From Xestospongia muta (lineage: Eukaryota > Porifera > Demospongiae > Haplosclerida > Petrosiidae), in the NCBI GenBank assembly GCA_963693285.1, contig OY848925.1, forward strand, positions 6,302,932-6,366,931: a stretch of DNA of 64,000 nt, written 5' to 3'. Shown one piece after another: positions 33,480 through 43,486 of the stretch. A model generated the notes under the pieces. That model saw only the letters and a list, made by a program, of their open reading frames with translations, was not told the DNA's origin and ran no database searches. The translations under genes were made by a program, and so were the position numbers. The number at the start of each line of letters is the position of its first letter. Position 1 is the first letter of the stretch.

Positions 33480-33630
33480 GAGTATTCTTTACGACAGACT
33501 TAGGACTAGTTCTACTGACATTCCCAGTAGTTTAAAATTGATTTAAAATTTATAAAAAAATGTTGTGTTTCCCAAACGATCTTTCGTGACTCATATCCAC
33601 TGGGGCTTCCACTTAGGCTCCAGGATTGTT
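33480..33630 (-). repeat. Dispersed repeat A2, copy 1
   Basis: Read on the - strand it gives ggagcctaagtggaagcc, then gagtcacgaaagatcgtttg and a T-rich end, the same as two + strand copies near 40140 and 40331. It lacks the GC-rich, structured 5' part seen in the 40.1-kb copy. Confidence 0.8.
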
Positions 33631-33830
33631 AAATAAATTTATTCAATAAAAACACATAACACTACAATTGTAATAAACCATCATAGATACATTACCTATA
33701 ATATACTTTCTCCGACTATAATAATAGCACTCAAAATACACAATTGCTGCCGTGTTAAAGTGGGCGTGACTACGAACTAATTCTCAGACTAATAAAATTA
33801 ATAATAAATGCAAATCTTCTATTAAAATTT

Positions 33831-34962
33831 TCAGTCACTGCTCTTGTATCCTAGTCCAACAATATTGGCTGACATCCTCCATAGTCTCTCAGCAGCTTCA
33901 TCATCCTTAGCAGCTTCTGTCTGTAGCTTTTCCAATCGACATTCGCCAAAGTACTCACCAGAAACACCTTCCAAATCATGTGACACTGCACAATAAATAG
34001 TTGTCTGGGCCCCCTCATGAGGGGTCTTGAAAACAAGCAATATTATTGGCAATACTAATAACTACAGAATTGGCAGTGAACAATATGGAATTCAACAAAA
34101 ATTATTACCTTTTTTACGAGTCCCATTTTCTTCATAATATGGCGACCTAATTCTGTCCAGATTACACCAGGATGTAAGCAATTGACTGTCACTCTAGTAC
34201 CCTCTAGTCGTTTAGAGAGAGCACGAGTGAAGAGAATATTGGCTAGTTTGCTCTGACCGTACGCAATCTGTGGATCGTAACTTTCTTCGCTATTAATGTC
34301 ATCAAAGTTTATTCCTTTCACTCGTTTGTAAGCTAATGAAGACACATTGATAATACGGGCTGACGGAGCTTCCTTGAGTTTATCTAGGAGTAAATATGTC
34401 AGGAGAAAATGACCGAGATGATTAACTCCAAATTGCATTTCAAAATCGTCCTCTGTTTTCCAGTATGGACAGGCCATTATAGCAGCATTGTTAATGAGGA
34501 TATCAATATGTGGCTCATCTTGAAGGACTCCCTCAGCAAATTCACGTACGGAAGCTAACGAAGCCAAATCAAGATGACGATACACAACGTTTTCATTACC
34601 ACTCTTTTTTCGTATTTCTTCTTCGGCTTTTCTTCCTCGCTCAGGATTACGACAAGCAAGGATGACTTTAGCCTTTCGCTTAGCTAGATCAATTGCTGTT
34701 TCTTTTCCAATACCAGTGTTACCTCCTGTTATGATCACAGTTTTGTGTACAAGCTTAGCTTTAGACTTGCACACTGCTCCTCCAAAATACCTTTATAAAA
34801 TATAGACACATTATATTATTAGACTTATAGATCTCAGCGCCTTTACTTTCTAATGATTAGCACAGCAGTCCCAACAGCTGCTGCTCCAGCAATGATGTTG
34901 TAAGGATAAGAGATAACTGTATTCCATGCCTCAGATATATCTATATGAACTGAGACAGACAT
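33831..34962 (-). CDS. Short-chain dehydrogenase/reductase, retinol dehydrogenase 11-14 type
   Basis: This is an NAD(P)H-dependent microsomal or mitochondrial reductase of the RDH11-14 group, with retinal or lipid aldehydes as likely substrates. Exon 1 (ATG 34962) gives an N-terminal membrane anchor (IIAGAAAVGTAVLIIRK). The next exon holds the whole Rossmann core: the cofactor loop TGGNTGIGKE, ILACRNPERG (an Arg after beta-2, pointing to NADPH), DILINNAA, and the catalytic YGQSK after INVSSLAY, all well conserved. The last exon (TPHEGAQTTIYCAVSHDLEG and so on) is the usual C-terminal helix region. A Ser-Tyr-Lys active site is present, so it should be active. The orthologue within the RDH family cannot be settled by eye. 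Confidence 0.88.
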
Positions 34963-35135
34963 TTTAGGTAGTGATACGCCCTCGATTGGCATTCCATTAA
35001 TAAATTACTAATTATAATATTGTTTGCACCGTCAGCAACAAATGTTGCACAGTTAACACATTTACTGCTATAAAGCTAGCATCGCTGAGTACAATAAAGT
35101 TATTTTCAGTATTAAAACTAGAGCAAGAAAGGAAA
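34963..35135. promoter_or_regulatory. Shared promoter region, SDR and kelch genes
   Basis: Start codons diverge across 173 bp. No distinct element is recognised. Confidence 0.35.
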
Positions 35136-37755
35136 ATGGCCACTCTACATCGTCAGATTCCAAGTGAGATAATTACAATTACTAGTCATTATCATGTGTG
35201 TATTTTATGATCAGGCTATGAAAATAGTCCATTTATATAAACTTGCTAAAAAATATTTACATAATCTTTTACTTAACGTCATTTTATTTTCAGATTACTA
35301 TCGACCATCTAGTAGATATCAACAATTTACAACAATAGTTGGTAATTATCTTTATATGTGGGGAGGAGATGCATATATTTTCCCAGAGGAACACGATACT
35401 CCAGCAAAAATTGATTTAATTTCGGTCGTTGAAATATTAGACCTTACTTCTGGTAAATGGGAACAAAAACGGACCAGAGGAACTCCTCCTTTAGGGATCA
35501 TTGGATATGTATCAACAGCCATTGAGTCAAATGTAATTTATTTTGGAGGATATTGTAATCACGACAGATGTTATCACAACAATTTAAAGATATTGGATAT
35601 TGAGTCTCTTGTATGGAGAGATATTGTGCCGTCAAATCCAAACCAAGCCCCAATGAAAAGAGGATATGGTGGAATAGCTACTCTTAAAGTGAACCAACAG
35701 GATTATTTGTTAATTATTGGTGGCCGTGGTCTGTGTCCGAAAACACATCAACGTGATATGCAATATTACAAATTACAGAATGGTATGTTCCGGACAAATG
35801 AAACCCATTTATATGATTTTACAACTAGTGAGTAATTTATTTTAACAATGTGTGATAATTATCTACTTTAGATCAATGGATCTTGCCCACCATTAGCGGT
35901 AAAGGTCCACCTCCTTGTAGTAGCTTCACTCTCACTGCTATTTCTGACAGTAGAGTTGTATTATTTGGAGGATTGTTACTAAGTGATCCTAGCAACACAC
36001 TCTATATTGGGCAAATATGGAAGTCAGCTGTGGTACATACCTTTACATAAATAATTATAGTAGTTATATAAATAATAATTATATTTTGTATTTAGCATTG
36101 GGAACAACTATTAAAACCAATTAATCGGTTGGTCAAGTGGCCAGAGACTAGACGAGGTCATGCTGCAACTATCATTAGAAGTCATTGTCAACAACATATC
36201 ATAGTGATTGGTGGACGTGATAATGAAGACAGCTGGTTGTTTGACATTGATACAAGAAAATGGACTGAAGTTAGTAAATAAATTTCTATACAAACCAATT
36301 CACTAGAGACTGTACTCTATAGTTGAGTTTACATAGCAATAGAGTTAATCGCTGTAGACAATCACTATCAGCATGGAGTGTTGACTCTAAATGTGTCTGG
36401 TTAGTAGAGTTTGGTGGACTTAGAGGAAACAGACGACTCAATGACACTACCATTACTGAATTGAGTGAGTCGTACACACGCTGTTTATATGCACGATGCC
36501 ACTCTTATAATCACTGGTCATTATAGACCATTACCTTGTAATAACACAACACCTAGACTAACTCAGCATACATATTAAAATGACTCAGCATATTAAAATG
36601 ACAGAGACTACCCAACTATATAATGCTTAGTCTGAAATATTTTTGTTATGCATATTTTAGTATTTGATGATCAGTGGTCTGTAAGATGTGTCTTAAGTCA
36701 GAGAGATCTAGCGTCTTCTGAGAGCTATCAACGTAAACTGAGAGAGAGGAGAATAGAATGTGAGAAGGCACCTCATAGACAGCCTATTACTGCCCAACCA
36801 TCTCAAGATCTGCAAGTCCAGGAGCCAGCCAGAAACCATCAAAGTTGCCAAGAGATGAAACCAGAAACAAAACAACAAATTCTTCAAGAGACACTAAAAT
36901 CACTTCAACAACAGATTCAAGATTTAAAACAACAAATACAGCAATTGCAACAAGAACAACAAGACTGCACTTGCAAGAGGAAGCTTCAAAAACCAAGAGA
37001 ACACCTTCATGAGAAACTTGGTGGGAGAGATACAATTGTTCACGAAGTTGAATCCAGGACACAGCAGACTGTTACTTTGACAGAGGACCAAACCCAATGC
37101 TATACTATCCAAATAAGTCACGTACAATTTGACTTCCATATAAGACAAGGTGAGATGTTATGTATAAAAAAGATGACTGAAGTATTTTATTTCCAGGAAT
37201 TACTGTTGATATCAACGTGCTGAGTCAGCTAATTGAGAGTGGTATTAACAATCATTATGCTGACTTACATGACATATCACAAAGCTGTATGACCTGTTTA
37301 GCAAACCAGTTATTTCAAGCTGGTCTCATTAATATTGCTATTAGACGGTCACCTACTTTTGATAGTATAATACAAGAGTTTGTTTCAGCAATGCGTTTCA
37401 TGAATAGCTTCTCGGAAGTACAAGATCATTGTACAAAATTTCTAACTGTTTTTAACAGAATTGGAGGTAGTCTTGCTGTAGCTTCTCGTACTCTTCAAAA
37501 GGAATGGACTGAAATAATTAAAAGTGAGTTTTTAAAGACTATAACCTTAAATGGTTACTTCTTTGTGTAATTGGTTATGTAGTAATACACTTATGTCACA
37601 TGGTTACTATTTTTAGGTTTATAGGGCATATTGAATGATGTAATATTGTGATAATTTTAGATACAAAAGCTTCCCTTTTTATACAAAGAGCTTGTTGGAA
37701 TGCACTCATTTTAATATCATATGGTGTTTTCAATGTAGGTTACTATCAGTTATGA
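35136..37755 (+). CDS. Kelch-repeat/coiled-coil protein with an unrecognised C-terminal domain
   Basis: Exon 1 is tiny (MATLHRQIP) and joins in phase to a large kelch exon. Kelch-type blades are visible: NYLYMWGGDAY, NVIYFGGYCN, DYLLIIGGRG, RVVLFGGLLL, HIIVIGGRD and CVWLVEFGGLRG, i.e. about six blades, enough for one propeller (residues about 15-390). An exon at 36660-37149 then gives a Gln-rich coiled coil (QILQETLKSLQQQIQDLKQQ), followed by a helical C-terminal domain (GITVDINVLSQLIESGINNH onward) that ends with a hydrophobic ALILISYGVFNVGYYQL. I do not recognise this last domain. The protein is likely a cytosolic scaffold; its partner is unknown. It converges with TSNAX, with only 58 bp between the stops. 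Confidence 0.75.
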
Positions 37756-37813
37756 ATACAAAGTACCAATCGGTTTTCCCATAACATCACAAGATAGTTA
37801 ACTAACTAATGGA

Positions 37814-38693
37814 TTACATTTGATGGCTGTCTGGCCACTCTTCTGTTTCTTGAAGAGTTTGTGACTCTGCTGGTAAAATAAGTTTAGGAAGTTGTTCAGA
37901 ACCTCTAATTTTAATAGAATAACACACTTGTTCAATCTTAGAGACACTATCATTCATTGTCTGCAATTTACGTGATATGTCTCGTGAGATAGGCCAAAGA
38001 CTTTGATAACATCTTTGGATGCTTTGAATGAAGCAGAGAACAGAGAAAGGTAATGTCCAGTTACCGTTACCAACTGCATTGACAGTCAATCTCATTAGTT
38101 CACCAGTTAAATCAGCAACACCAAGAATATAGTCTAATTCTGTTAAAGGAAACACAAATTGTTTCTCATCATTGTTAGTGGTAAGAATATTTGATAGATC
38201 AAAGTTATCACCACGTTGTGCTATTTGTCTAGATTGTTCTTGTTCTTCAGTTGACTCTTTCTTTGAGAACGTCAACCATTGTTGGATCTCAGTAAAAGAT
38301 ATCAGCCTACCTTCTTTCTGGAAAACAAAAAAAGAAAGTGCCTCAACAAATTCTTGGATACCACTAGTATATGATTTATAGAATTTTGCTGGGTCCTCAT
38401 TTGTAAGTTCAGATGCTATTTGACGGAGGAGCTCTATAACAGTAGACAGTTTCTCTTGAGCCTCAACTAGAACATCACTGTTTTTACGTTGTTGTTCTGA
38501 TATACGATGAAGAAGAAAGATGATCCTCTTACTGAAAATGGTGGTGTCACGATTTAGTTTTACTAGGCGTTCGTATTTATCATATTTTAAATCTAACTCC
38601 TTTTGAAACTCCTGACAAACAATAATTAATCTTAATTACATTTATTAGTGTATTACTTACAGTGAACAGGAGAATTATTGATGAAGACTCCAT
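37814..38693 (-). CDS. TSNAX: Translin-associated factor X (Trax)
   Basis: Trax combines with translin to form C3PO, an endoribonuclease that removes passenger strands and processes tRNA. Exon 1 (ATG 38693) gives MESSSIILLF; the long exon continues with EFQKELDLKYDKYERLVKLN, TIFLLHRI-like RIIFLLHRISEQ, TSGIQEFVEALSFFVFQ, LDYILGVADLTGELMRLTVN and VCYSIKIRGSEQLPKLIL. The acidic residues for Mg2+ and RNA cleavage in Trax (two Glu in QEFVEA, Asp and Glu in ADLTGE) are present, so nuclease activity is expected. Length (about 280 residues) fits the family. Translin itself is not in the window. Confidence 0.92.
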
Positions 38694-39880
38694 GTCTGAG
38701 CCCCTCCCACTACTTATTACTTAAGGAAAACAATTAAATTTTAAAAGGAAATTTGATTCAGAAATTTTGTCCAATTAAAATTTCTTTAAAGATTTGAATT
38801 CAATAATGCTAAGTTGCCTTTAAAAGTCAGTTGAATACAACATCAAAAAAATTCAATTGAGATCTAACTAGTATCACATCAATGTATTGATACTTACAGT
38901 ATCAATCTGAAACAATAACACTTGTATTTGAAGCTGACATGTCAAGTGACCAGTGCAATGTAACAACAATTTCATGATAGAATGATAGAACCTGACATGA
39001 TAAGGTACAAAGTAATGATACTGTAATTATTTCTCTAGTTTGATTGAGTTTATCTTAAAACAAATCGATGCAGCAGTTTGTGGAATGACCATGTTCACAA
39101 GAATTATAATTGATATTTCATCTCTTAACACTATGATATTATAATGTCATGTACCACAATAAGAGGTAATAGATATAAACATGTACATGTATTTAAGTAA
39201 TTGGGTTGCCATAAGAAGTCAAAATAAATTGAGGTTCTACAGCTAGTAAGTTTGCCACTGGTAACAGTTGTACACTTGTACTTACTCACAAAAGCATTTT
39301 AATTATATGTAACATATACTGTACATTTAGTGTGATTGTACTTGGATAAAAAAGGCCATCTTTATGATTAGGTAATATGTTGACCATGTCATATAAATGT
39401 TTTCAGCCTACTCTTTTTAGATGACTTGGGCTACACATCAATATGTTAGATGGTGTTTAGAGTGTGTTCTTTCTGAACCATTTTGAAAATGAGAGTTTAC
39501 CATGTGATCTAGTATAAACATACACTTAATTGTGTGTGGCTTAAAAAAATTATCTTACTTCTTACAAAATTTTGATTTTTTTGTGGTCCCTATAAAATTA
39601 AAACATAATAAAAATTATTATATTTAGTAGTGTTGTTCTAATTTGCTTAAATTGGACTAGTTTTATTCTTAAACTTTAAAAAATATAGTTTAATTTTATA
39701 TAATTTTTAATTCACCAATGTTGGTAATCGTTTTCATAAACTATCGTTAATGAGATTCATGATCGACACAATCGCGCCCCACAATAGCATGAAGACAAAA
39801 TCGTAAGTACATATAAAAGGAAACCAAAACAGTCTTGGTTGCCAGTGTGTTGTAGGCCAGCGTCTGCAATGCATCATGAC
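38694..39880. other. Gene-free AT-rich stretch with a dispersed repeat
   Basis: This is mostly AT-rich sequence with no supported exon. It contains repeat A1' (39113-39302). Near 39760 the base composition turns GC-richer, leading into the structured segment at 39885-40140. Confidence 0.5.
39113..39302 (+). repeat. Dispersed repeat A1', inverted copy of 32801-32994
   Basis: See 32801-32994. Here the + strand carries the matching sequence. No terminal inverted repeat or target-site duplication could be confirmed by eye. Confidence 0.75.
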
Positions 39881-39884
39881 CTCT

Positions 39885-40140
39885 GAGATGGTTACCAGCA
39901 TACTCTTCGGAGTATCCGAAAGGCGGACTAGGATACGGCTGGTAGTCTCCCTTTAAACGTGACGAGGTCTGGTGTATTGTAGTCCCGGTTTAGTAATGAC
40001 GATGATTTCTTCCCGAAGCTCGAAACCCAGTACGGCTGGTTTGAAGTTAGGGCGAAGTTCCAGCCAGGATTACCTCGTCTTCGGACGAGGGTTACCAAGC
40101 CAGGTGGCGGTCCTAGCTAGCAATAGCAGGGAATCCTGGA
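39885..40140 (+). ncRNA. Candidate structured RNA with UUCG and GNRA tetraloop hairpins
   Basis: This GC-rich island in AT-rich DNA has several perfect helices on the + strand. Helix 1 pairs TACCAGC (39893-39899) with GCTGGTA (39938-39944), extended by GAGA/TCTC, and encloses ATACTC-TTCG-GAGTAT (39900-39915). Helix 2 pairs CCAGGATT (40064-40071) with AATCCTGG (40132-40139) and encloses CCTCGTC-TTCG-GACGAGG (40073-40090), a GCC/GGC hairpin (40099-40108) and CCT(A)GCTA-GCAA-TAGCAGG (40112-40130). Two loops are the extra-stable cUUCGg and one is a GNRA loop. The 10-mer tacggctggt occurs at 39934 and 40031, each time as the 3' arm of a stem. A T-run at 40203-40210 could be a Pol III stop. The identity is unknown; it could be the head of a SINE or a ribozyme-like element. 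Confidence 0.55.
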
Positions 40141-40310
40141 GCCTAAGTGGAAGCCTGCGTGGGAAGTGAGTCACGAAAGATCGTTTGGGCAACACACAAG
40201 GGTTTTTTTTATAAATTTTAATCTATTTAAATTACTGGGAAGGTATTACAAACAAACTAACAAAGAAAATTTCAGAAACATATTAGAATAAATTTTATCA
40301 GATATTTCGT
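40125..40310 (+). repeat. Dispersed repeat A2, copy 2 (attached to the structured segment)
   Basis: It shares ggagcctaagtggaagcc, gagtcacgaaagatcgtttg, a T-run and an AT-rich tail (acaaagaaaatttcagaaac region) with the reverse complement of 33370-33630. It begins inside the last helix of the structured segment, so the two may be one element. Confidence 0.8.
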
Positions 40311-40330
40311 TTATAAATACATTACTTTCC

Positions 40331-40480
40331 TAAGTGGAAGCCTCAGTGGATGTGAGTCACGAAAGATCGTTTGGGCAACATACAGGTTTTTTTCTATAAA
40401 TTATAATTCTATTTAATTATAAATAAGTCTTAATTATCTTTTTATATACAACACACAAGTTTTTTAAATAATATATAATT
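40331..40480 (+). repeat. Dispersed repeat A2, copy 3 (5'-truncated)
   Basis: It starts at cctaagtggaagcctcagtg and keeps gagtcacgaaagatcgtttg and the T-run. It lies in direct orientation 200 bp after copy 2 and lacks the GC-rich head. Confidence 0.8.
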
Positions 40481-40729
40481 CTATTTAATTATAAATCACT
40501 TTAAGAGTATTTAAGGAATATTTTATAAGAGTATTTAGAAGGTGAGTAAGTAGGATTGAATGGCGAACTGCAAGGTGAGGTACTCCAGGGTTTCAGTGCC
40601 ATGATTGCTGTGGTTAAATCGATTGAGCATGCGCATGGGTAATAATTTTTAACCCCATATGCTCTTGCAGAGTAAAAATTATGGGTGGAGCTGATGTTGA
40701 AGCTGCCAAGCTGCCATTTGAATTTTGAT

Positions 40730-41711
40730 ATGTCAGATCCTACGTGGATGGGTGAACATGGACTTATCTCACGACATTTGCAATCTCACTATAAAAGAAT
40801 AAATACTGCAAAAGGTACACAATTACACAACAAGATGATCAGATCATTCTGAAATCTGTTTTTGCCTTCTTAGGAAGAACTGACACTTCTACACCAGTTG
40901 CCATGATGAAACATATAAAATGTAAGCTCTCTTATTTATTAATAAATGAAATTCTTCTTTCATGGCAACAGATCAGAAACACAAGATCATAAAGCGTCCA
41001 TCTAATCATCCTACAAATAAAGCAGGAACAGACAAATCCACTGTCAACAGCTCTGATGTTACTATGCAGTTAGATCTGGTCATGGATTACAGTTTAGAAG
41101 CAACATCATTGCTTTCAAAAGAGGACTTATACCACTCAGAAACAGGTCGTAGAACAGCACAAATGAAAAAACAACAACTTCAGGAGATACAGAAGAAAGA
41201 TGTTACAGTAACTCCATGGAAACCAGCTTTCAACACCAATTCAAGACATTCGTTATACACATTGTATCCATCTTTAAATAATTCAGCTGGCAGACCAGAT
41301 ACTGTAAAAATACCACCTTGTAATCTCTCCCAAAATGTTCAAGACACACTGTGTGATGATATGGAAGGAAAGGACAATACTAGTGAGAGTTATCACATTA
41401 AACAAAGGAGGTAACTATAACTTGGTTAGGGCCACTGTGATATAACTTTAGCAGGTCCTTAGCTGAAGAAACTGCACAAACAAAGCAGCGACTTGAGGAC
41501 AGGTTTGTTTGAAATATTTAAAGAAATCAAAATAGTATATTTAAACTTTAGTTGTCATGAGCAGATGTATCTGGAGTTCCTTTCTGCTCTCACTCAGGAG
41601 ATCCTTTCAAATGGGATTCTCGATGACTCCGCCTTAAATGATTTATTTCAAATTCATGTGTCCAATAACCGCCACAAATTACGAGAGGTTCTCCTCCAGT
41701 TATTGAAGTAA
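40730..41711 (+). CDS. SPATA7: SPATA7-like ciliary transition-zone protein
   Basis: In vertebrates SPATA7 works at the connecting cilium/transition zone with RPGRIP1. Exon 1 (MSDPTWMGEHGLISRHLQSH, then YKRINTAK) and exon 2 (GRTDTSTPVAMMKHIK) match the conserved SPATA7 N-terminal block (a xHLxxHYxxIxxAK pattern followed by the SxPVxxxxxIKY motif); the splice restores the Tyr codon. A low-complexity middle follows. Exons near 41454-41711 end with HEQMYLEFLSALTQEILSNG and LNDLFQIHV, matching the helical C-terminal conserved block. The protein, about 260 residues, is far shorter than human SPATA7 (about 600), the missing part being the poorly conserved C-terminus. The call depends on two short blocks in the right order, so it is good but not certain. 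Confidence 0.75.
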
Positions 41712-42000
41712 CAACTTTTATAGCATTTCTTTAATTTAGGACTTAATGTGGAATAAAATAGCGTGGTTAAGGACAGAGCTAGGACTGAGCCCAACATCTT
41801 GAACTCGAGGAATGGGTTTGAGACTTCTTAGAACTACGAGTCAAGATTATATGTTCTGATGCACTAAATTATAATGGAGACATTTAGTATCAAAAAAGAA
41901 AGAAAATTTACAAACATAAACACTACAAACAATTATATTAATATAATAACTGGTTACAAAGAAACAATCTAATGGTGCACAGTTCAAGAGAGAGATAGAA

Positions 42001-43235
42001 TCATTTAAAGTTTAACATTGCCTTTGTTTCTCTTATTTTATCGATCCAACTTTGTGACTCTTCTCTTGATTCTTGAGAACAAAGAGAAATTAATTAGATG
42101 ATAACTAATGAAATTAATTAGATGATAATCAATGAAATATTCCAATTAATGACCACATCATTCTACTATACAAAGAAAGTGACTAACCTCCTCTAATTTC
42201 AAATATTCTGTATGGTGTTGCTATCTAAAAAAAGGTGTGTGTGTATGAGAGAGAGAAAATTTATTCTAGCTACACGATATGTGTTATTATAAACAAACTA
42301 AGTTATCATATTGCAGTTTTTTTTCTATTATGAAAATACCAAACCTGATATAAAATGTATTAACAAGGGAACAATACAGTTTCAATATAAATCTTATAGC
42401 AACATACAATATGTCTACAGTGACAATATTAGACTCTATGCTAAGATCCATTAACATTAAAATTACTACTATAATGCTATCACAACTTAGCTGCCATAAT
42501 AGGACAACAGTTGATCAACCTATTAATTCACTATAAACTGGAACTAATAAACATATGAATAATTAATAATTTTGTTGAAACAGTGTGTGCACTTCCCTAG
42601 TTCTTAGACTAAAGGAGCTACTCTTTAGAATTATAGGAGATGATTATGAAATGTTTTATGCTTTCAATAAATAATTGACAAGTGAGACTTACTGAGAAAA
42701 TGCCATCAGAATTAATATCGGTAACTTCTCTAACTTCTTTGAGTTCTATTATACCTGATGGAGCATGACGCTAAAAGGAAGATGCAAGCAATAACATCTA
42801 TTAACAAGATGATCAACATCAAGTTAGCTATCAGTCATTGGTGAGGGTTCTGTTGGCAAGCAGAGCTAAATGATTCATGGTTTCCTGATTAATTTGGCAA
42901 AAATACCAAGGAAAATAAAGAATAACAACATTTTCAATTTAATAATCTCAATATTGCTTGTTTAAGAGGACACCAAGCACCTGGATATACTAAATAAGGA
43001 TAATTGACATTCCGAATGATGTATCACAAAAGTATATTCCATTGGTACCAGCATTAAACCCTGGTATGGCCATGATCAGTATACCAAGCCTATATTCCAT
43101 ACTGATTGTACTTACCCCTCCTTTGAAATAAGAGAGCTGTTTGCCATTTAATACAAACAATCTCTGTCTCCATTCTGTATTGATTTTGCCTCTCTTGTAA
43201 AGATGACCTTCCTTGATTGTCTGCAGGGCAGCCAT
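42001..43235 (-). CDS. Small stand-alone PH-domain protein (101 aa)
   Basis: Four exons join in phase: MAALQTIKEGHLYKRGKINT-EWRQRLFVLNGKQLSYFKGG, RHAPSGIIELKEVREVTDIN-SDGIFS, IATPYRIFEIRG and ESREESQSWIDKIRETKAML-NFK. The result is a single PH domain with little beyond it: the KxGxxxxxWRxRxFVL beta-1/beta-2 pattern typical of phosphoinositide-binding PH domains, and the C-terminal helix with its invariant Trp (SQSWIDKI). It is probably a membrane-recruited cytosolic protein; lipid specificity cannot be read from sequence alone. Exons are tiny compared with the 450-bp introns. It lies between SPATA7 and AK7 and diverges from AK7 across 251 bp. Confidence 0.75.
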
Positions 43236-43486
43236 TACTAGAGAAAAATCATTGATTTTTGCATTCTTTAGTTAAGACGAAATGCACTACTCACTTTATT
43301 TAATGCCTGCACTCTATGAGTGCTCTACACAGGGAAAGAGATTACACGAATTGCAACTACAGGAAGTTTTTACTGACAATATTTAACAGGCAATTCTGCA
43401 AAAATGCATGCCAACTAATCATCATGTGATCTATATTGATATCACGTGATCATGTATCCTAGCAACTGGCCCTCTGGATAAATAAG
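43236..43486. promoter_or_regulatory. Shared promoter region, PH protein and AK7
   Basis: Start codons diverge across 251 bp. The interval has a tgatctatattgatatcacg palindrome-like part and an RFX/X-box-like gtatcctagcaactggc (43453-43469; X-box half-site pattern GTNNCC...RGNAAC is partly matched), which would fit control of a ciliary gene. This is a tentative motif reading. Confidence 0.3.

Larger units (their letters stand above)
32204..33830. other. Gene-free AT-rich stretch with dispersed repeats
   Basis: No coding exon is supported. The stretch holds two segments that recur inverted near 39-40 kb (32801-32994 and 33480-33630), a palindrome-like tatatatatcttaaatatc region near 33260-33310 and low-complexity AT. 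It probably contains degenerate transposable-element sequence. Confidence 0.5.

Noticed and set aside
39990..40030. Possible hammerhead ribozyme core (cgatga ... cgaaac)
   Set aside because: The CTGATGA core is not matched (ACGATGA), and the expected stem II between the boxes does not form, so the resemblance is not enough.
39972..40169. 65-residue frame in the GC-rich island
   Set aside because: It runs straight through the hairpin-rich segment, has no recognisable domain, and its sequence is better explained by RNA-type pairing.
40135..40170. tRNA-like box A (gagcctaagtgg) of a SINE
   Set aside because: The box-A match is partial and no convincing box B (GGTTCGANTCC) follows at the right spacing.
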